NCBI GenBank assembly: GCA_024275815.1
Contig: JAJRYI010000004.1
Span: forward strand, 1 to 8,195
Source: Actinomycetes bacterium
GTDB taxonomy: Bacteria; Actinomycetota; Acidimicrobiia; Spongiisociales; UBA5794
Length of the DNA: 8,195 nt
Direction of reading: 5' to 3'
The stretch's first letter is position 1. The number at the start of each line of letters is the position of its first letter. A program made the position numbers and the translations under genes. Shown one piece after another: positions 6,376-8,195 of the stretch. The notes beneath the pieces are model-generated. The model saw nothing but the letters and a program-made list of their open reading frames with translations, was not told where the DNA came from and ran no database searches.

Positions 6376-6408
6376 TTCTCCACATCCTGTGGATAGGTGT
6401 GTGGACAG
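6376..6408. promoter_or_regulatory. DnaA-box cluster upstream of dnaA
   Basis: Three 9-mers each one base away from the DnaA box TT(A/G)TCCACA: TTCTCCACA at 6376-6384 on plus, TGTGGATAG at 6388-6396 (minus CTATCCACA) and TGTGGACAG at 6400-6408 (minus CTGTCCACA). The first two face each other three bases apart, and the second and third are also three bases apart. Such clusters in dnaA leaders commonly mediate autoregulation and can form the second half of a bipartite origin. Confidence 0.8.
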
Positions 6409-6449
6409 TTTTTACGGGCTGGGCGTGAGCCTGATAAGGAGTATTAGTC

Positions 6450-7829
6450 GTGGGAGTCACACAGACACCTCGCGGGGCCGTGGACGCTCAAATCGAGCTC
6501 TTTCACAGTCGCCTGAGAGACGTCATCGGTGTTGCGAAATGGGAGACGTGGATCCGGCCGTTGAGCGTATCCATCGATGATGGAGCCCTCATACTCGTCG
6601 CACCGAACCGCTTCAACGCCACGTGGGTCGAGGACAACTACACACACCAGCTCAACGAGATAGCCTCGTCCGTGTGGGCCGATCCGTTCGAGATATCGAT
6701 CGAGGTCGCTCCCGCCCCTCCCGTTCCGGCACCGCTCGATGAGCCGATCCCGATTCAGGCAACGTTCGACACAGCACCTCCTGGTAACAACGGTTTCCCC
6801 GTCACTACCAACCTCGTTGCCCGCTACTCGTTCGAGAACTTCGTCGTCGGGCAGTCCAACCGTTTCGCACACGCCGCAGCCCAAGCCGTTGCCGAACAGC
6901 CCGGTCGCCACTACAACCCACTCTTCATCTACGCCAGCGCCGGCCTGGGCAAGACCCACCTTCTTCACGCCGTCGGCCAACACCGCCTCGAACTCGATCC
7001 GGCCGCAACGGTGCGGTACGTGACTTCGGAAGCGTTCTTCAACGATTTCATCAACTCCATTCGGCGCAAGCGAATGGAGGACTTCAAGGATCGCTACCGC
7101 AAAGTGAACCTACTCCTCCTCGACGACGTCCAGTTCTTCGAAGGCAAAGAGCAGGTGCTCGAGGAGTTCTTCCATACCTTCAACTCGCTCTACGAAGCCG
7201 GGAACCAGCTGGTCATCTCTTCAGATCGCTCCCCCCGCGACCTCCGTACGCTCGAGAACAGGCTCAGAAGCCGCTTCGAGTGGGGACTCACCACGGATAT
7301 CCAGAGTCCCGACATCGAGACCCGACTGGCGATCCTGAGAAAGAACGCTGCCGGTACGGCAACACCCGTTCCCGATGACGTTCTCGAGTTCATCGCCCAG
7401 AACGTTGCGGACAACATCCGTGAGCTCGAGGGGGCACTGACCCGCGTGACAGCGTTTGCGACGCTGACGCACGAACGCGTCACCCTCGATCTCGCCTCTT
7501 CGGTCCTGAGAGACGTTGTCCGCCTCCAGTCAGAGGAGCCGCTGACGGCCGACATCATCATCTCCTCCGTCGGTCAGTACTACGAGATCCCTCGATCCGA
7601 ACTCACGGGGAGTTCACGCCGCCAGCCCCTTGCCCGGCAGAGACAGATAGCGATGTACGTGTGTCGAGAGCACACCGGCCTGTCTCTTCCCAGGATCGGC
7701 CAGGCGTTCGGGGGCAGAGATCACACGACCGTGATGCACGCCGTAGAGAAAATCAAGGGTCTCCTTCAGACCGACAAGGCTGTCTACGACCAGGTCACAG
7801 ACATCACCCAACAGCTGAGGACAAGATGA
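6450..7829 (+). CDS. dnaA: Chromosomal replication initiator DnaA
   Basis: A 459-residue DnaA, the AAA+ ATPase that binds DnaA boxes, oligomerises and melts oriC. Domain I is at about 10-85 (the 'WETWIRPL' segment at 31-38), followed by a short proline-rich domain II (about 86-120). Domain III runs about 124-345: Walker A ASAGLGKTHLL at 162-172, Walker B LLLLDDVQFF at 221-230, the SRF arginine-finger region at 274-276 and sensor 2 RELEGAL at 324-330. Domain IV follows (about 365-459): basic SSRRQPLARQRQIAM at 388-402 and the box-recognition signature GRDHTTVMHAVEKI at 422-435. The first P-loop glycine is Ala162. Domain II is very short compared with Streptomyces DnaA. The GTG start at 6450 is eight bases after AAGGAG. 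Three DnaA boxes lie in the leader and more lie just after the stop. Confidence 0.98.
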   Translation: MGVTQTPRGAVDAQIELFHSRLRDVIGVAKWETWIRPLSVSIDDGALILVAPNRFNATWVEDNYTHQLNEIASSVWADPFEISIEVAPAPPVPAPLDEPIPIQATFDTAPPGNNGFPVTTNLVARYSFENFVVGQSNRFAHAAAQAVAEQPGRHYNPLFIYASAGLGKTHLLHAVGQHRLELDPAATVRYVTSEAFFNDFINSIRRKRMEDFKDRYRKVNLLLLDDVQFFEGKEQVLEEFFHTFNSLYEAGNQLVISSDRSPRDLRTLENRLRSRFEWGLTTDIQSPDIETRLAILRKNAAGTATPVPDDVLEFIAQNVADNIRELEGALTRVTAFATLTHERVTLDLASSVLRDVVRLQSEEPLTADIIISSVGQYYEIPRSELTGSSRRQPLARQRQIAMYVCREHTGLSLPRIGQAFGGRDHTTVMHAVEKIKGLLQTDKAVYDQVTDITQQLRTR

Positions 7830-7937
7830 GATCTTTCCACAAGCTGGCTGGGCATGATTTCACAACCGTGGATATCGTGTCACCTACCCACAGCTCCTGT
7901 GGATGAGAGATGTAGCAATGCCAGCGGTTATCTGGAG

Positions 7938-7981
7938 TTCTCCACAATCCACAGCCCCTACTACTACTTCTACTCTTTAGA
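7938..7981 (+). promoter_or_regulatory. DnaA-trio unwinding element (box, GC spacer, trios)
   Basis: Two overlapping DnaA boxes (7938-7946 and 7945-7953) are followed by the GC spacer GCCC (7954-7957) and then triplets CTA CTA CTA CTT CTA CTC from 7958 to 7975. Read 3' to 5' on the other strand these are GAT GAT GAT GAA GAT GAG, matching the DnaA-trio repeat 3'-(G/A)AT-5' described in Bacillus subtilis, where DnaA loads as a filament on one strand to open the origin. Order and spacing (box, short GC-rich run, trios, AT-leaning DNA) agree with that model. Confidence 0.82.
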
Positions 7982-8002
7982 TAAACAAACAGCAGCAACA
8001 GC

Positions 8003-8010
8003 AGAGGAAG
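8003..8010 (+). promoter_or_regulatory. dnaN ribosome binding site
   Basis: AGAGGAAG sits six bases before the dnaN GTG and decides that start. It lies about 27 bases after the last recognisable trio, so the origin's unwinding element and the dnaN translation start are nearly contiguous. Confidence 0.75.
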
Positions 8011-8016
8011 AACAAA

Positions 8017-8195
8017 GTGCGAATCAGAGCGGAACGAGATGATCTGGCCGACGTGCTGGTGAGAGCAGCGCGAGCGGTCGGCACGAGATCACCACTCCCG
8101 ATTCTCCAGGGTGTTCTGTGCGATGTCGCCGGAGGGAAGTTGACCGTGACGGGCACGGACAACGAGATCACGGTTCGGACGTATCTCGAGGTGGA
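8017..8195 (+). CDS. dnaN: DNA polymerase III sliding clamp DnaN (beta), N-terminal part
   Basis: The first 59 codons of the beta clamp, cut by the window end. The protein starts MRIRAERDDLADVLVRAARA, then has VGTRSPLPILQGVL and LTVTGTDNEITVRTYLEV. These match the first clamp fold: the 'F-x-V-x-R-x-x-L' opening strand and helix, the 'P-L-P-I-L-x-G' loop and the 'L-x-L-x-G-x-D-x-E' strand. DnaN encircles DNA and holds the replicative polymerase; it follows dnaA in most bacteria. The GTG start is fixed by the AGAGGAAG six bases upstream. Confidence 0.96.
   Translation, partial: MRIRAERDDLADVLVRAARAVGTRSPLPILQGVLCDVAGGKLTVTGTDNEITVRTYLEV

Larger units (their letters stand above)
5998..6449. other. 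Divergent rpmH / dnaA control region (no gene)
   Basis: 452 bases without a credible gene. From left to right it holds the rpmH leader with a -10-like TAGAAT on the minus strand at 6059-6064, and three CGCGAAA motifs at 6102, 6122 and 6158 with an odd palindrome TTTCG-A-CGAAA at 6144-6154. Further right come CCTTG/CAAGG arms around GGGCCC at 6203-6227, a candidate dnaA promoter at 6275-6304, short inverted repeats at 6321-6332 and 6349-6367, and three DnaA boxes at 6376-6408. It ends with the dnaA ribosome binding site AAGGAG at 6436-6441. Small open frames here have no recognisable family features. Confidence 0.8.
7830..8016. other. Probable origin of replication (oriC), dnaA-dnaN spacer
   Basis: This 187-base spacer carries DnaA-box-like 9-mers: CTTTCCACA 7833-7841, CGTGGATAT 7867-7875 (minus), CTACCCACA 7884-7892, TGTGGATGA 7898-7906 (minus), TTCTCCACA 7938-7946 and CAATCCACA 7945-7953. 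The matches to TT(A/G)TCCACA are 7, 7, 7, 8, 8 and 7 of 9. A DnaA-trio tract and an AT-leaning segment follow the last box. Boxes at 7884 and 7898 face each other and form the inverted repeat CCACAG-CTC-CTGTGG (7888-7902). Location between dnaA and dnaN is the usual place for oriC in Actinobacteria. The spacer is shorter than the long multi-box origins of Streptomyces. Function is inferred from location and motifs. Confidence 0.85.

Noticed and set aside
7928..7936. TTATCTGGA as another DnaA box
   Set aside because: Only 6 of 9 bases match, and the CCACA half is lost.

Overview
The window is the replication-origin neighbourhood of an actinobacterium. The gene order trx - cwlM-like > < parB - parA - rsmG - jag/khpB - yidC - yidD - rnpA - rpmH < > dnaA - oriC - dnaN is the one known from mycobacteria and other Actinobacteria. 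The L34 protein ends in the actinobacterial KGRxELSA-type tail. Codon use is GC-rich, and many starts are GTG or TTG. The lack of any gene between the cwlM-like gene and parB, the short divergent RsmG and the YidC form point to a deep, non-mycobacterial lineage, perhaps Acidimicrobiia-like. That placement is inference.

Layout. Positions 1-1111, plus strand, hold the 3' end of a thioredoxin gene and a cytoplasmic peptidoglycan-amidase-like protein of CwlM architecture. Positions 1087-5997, minus strand, hold one tightly packed gene string transcribed away from dnaA: rpmH, rnpA, yidD, yidC, jag/khpB, rsmG, parA, parB. Most junctions are a few bases apart or overlap. The largest gap, between jag and rsmG, carries two perfect 14-bp parS cores. 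Positions 5998-6449 are the divergent rpmH/dnaA control region, with candidate promoters, small palindromes and three DnaA boxes. Positions 6450-7829 are dnaA. Positions 7830-8016 are the dnaA-dnaN spacer with about six DnaA-box-like 9-mers and a DnaA-trio unwinding element, the probable oriC. From 8017 the window runs into dnaN and ends inside it.

How the genes fit together. DnaA opens the origin and DnaN is the sliding clamp. ParA, ParB and the parS pair segregate the newly copied origin. RpmH and RnpA serve the ribosome and RNase P. YidD and YidC handle membrane protein insertion, and KhpB/Jag is an RNA-binding partner often encoded beside YidC. RsmG modifies 16S rRNA, and the CwlM-like protein probably links to cell-wall synthesis.

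No mobile element, CRISPR array, tRNA or rRNA gene was seen. The gene set is conserved core. The points worth a second look are in the fine structure: the DnaA-trio next to the dnaN ribosome binding site, a parS site that contains the rsmG start codon, an amidase-like protein that has lost metal and catalytic residues, a YidC without the usual groove arginine, and uncharacterised repeats in the rpmH/dnaA spacer.
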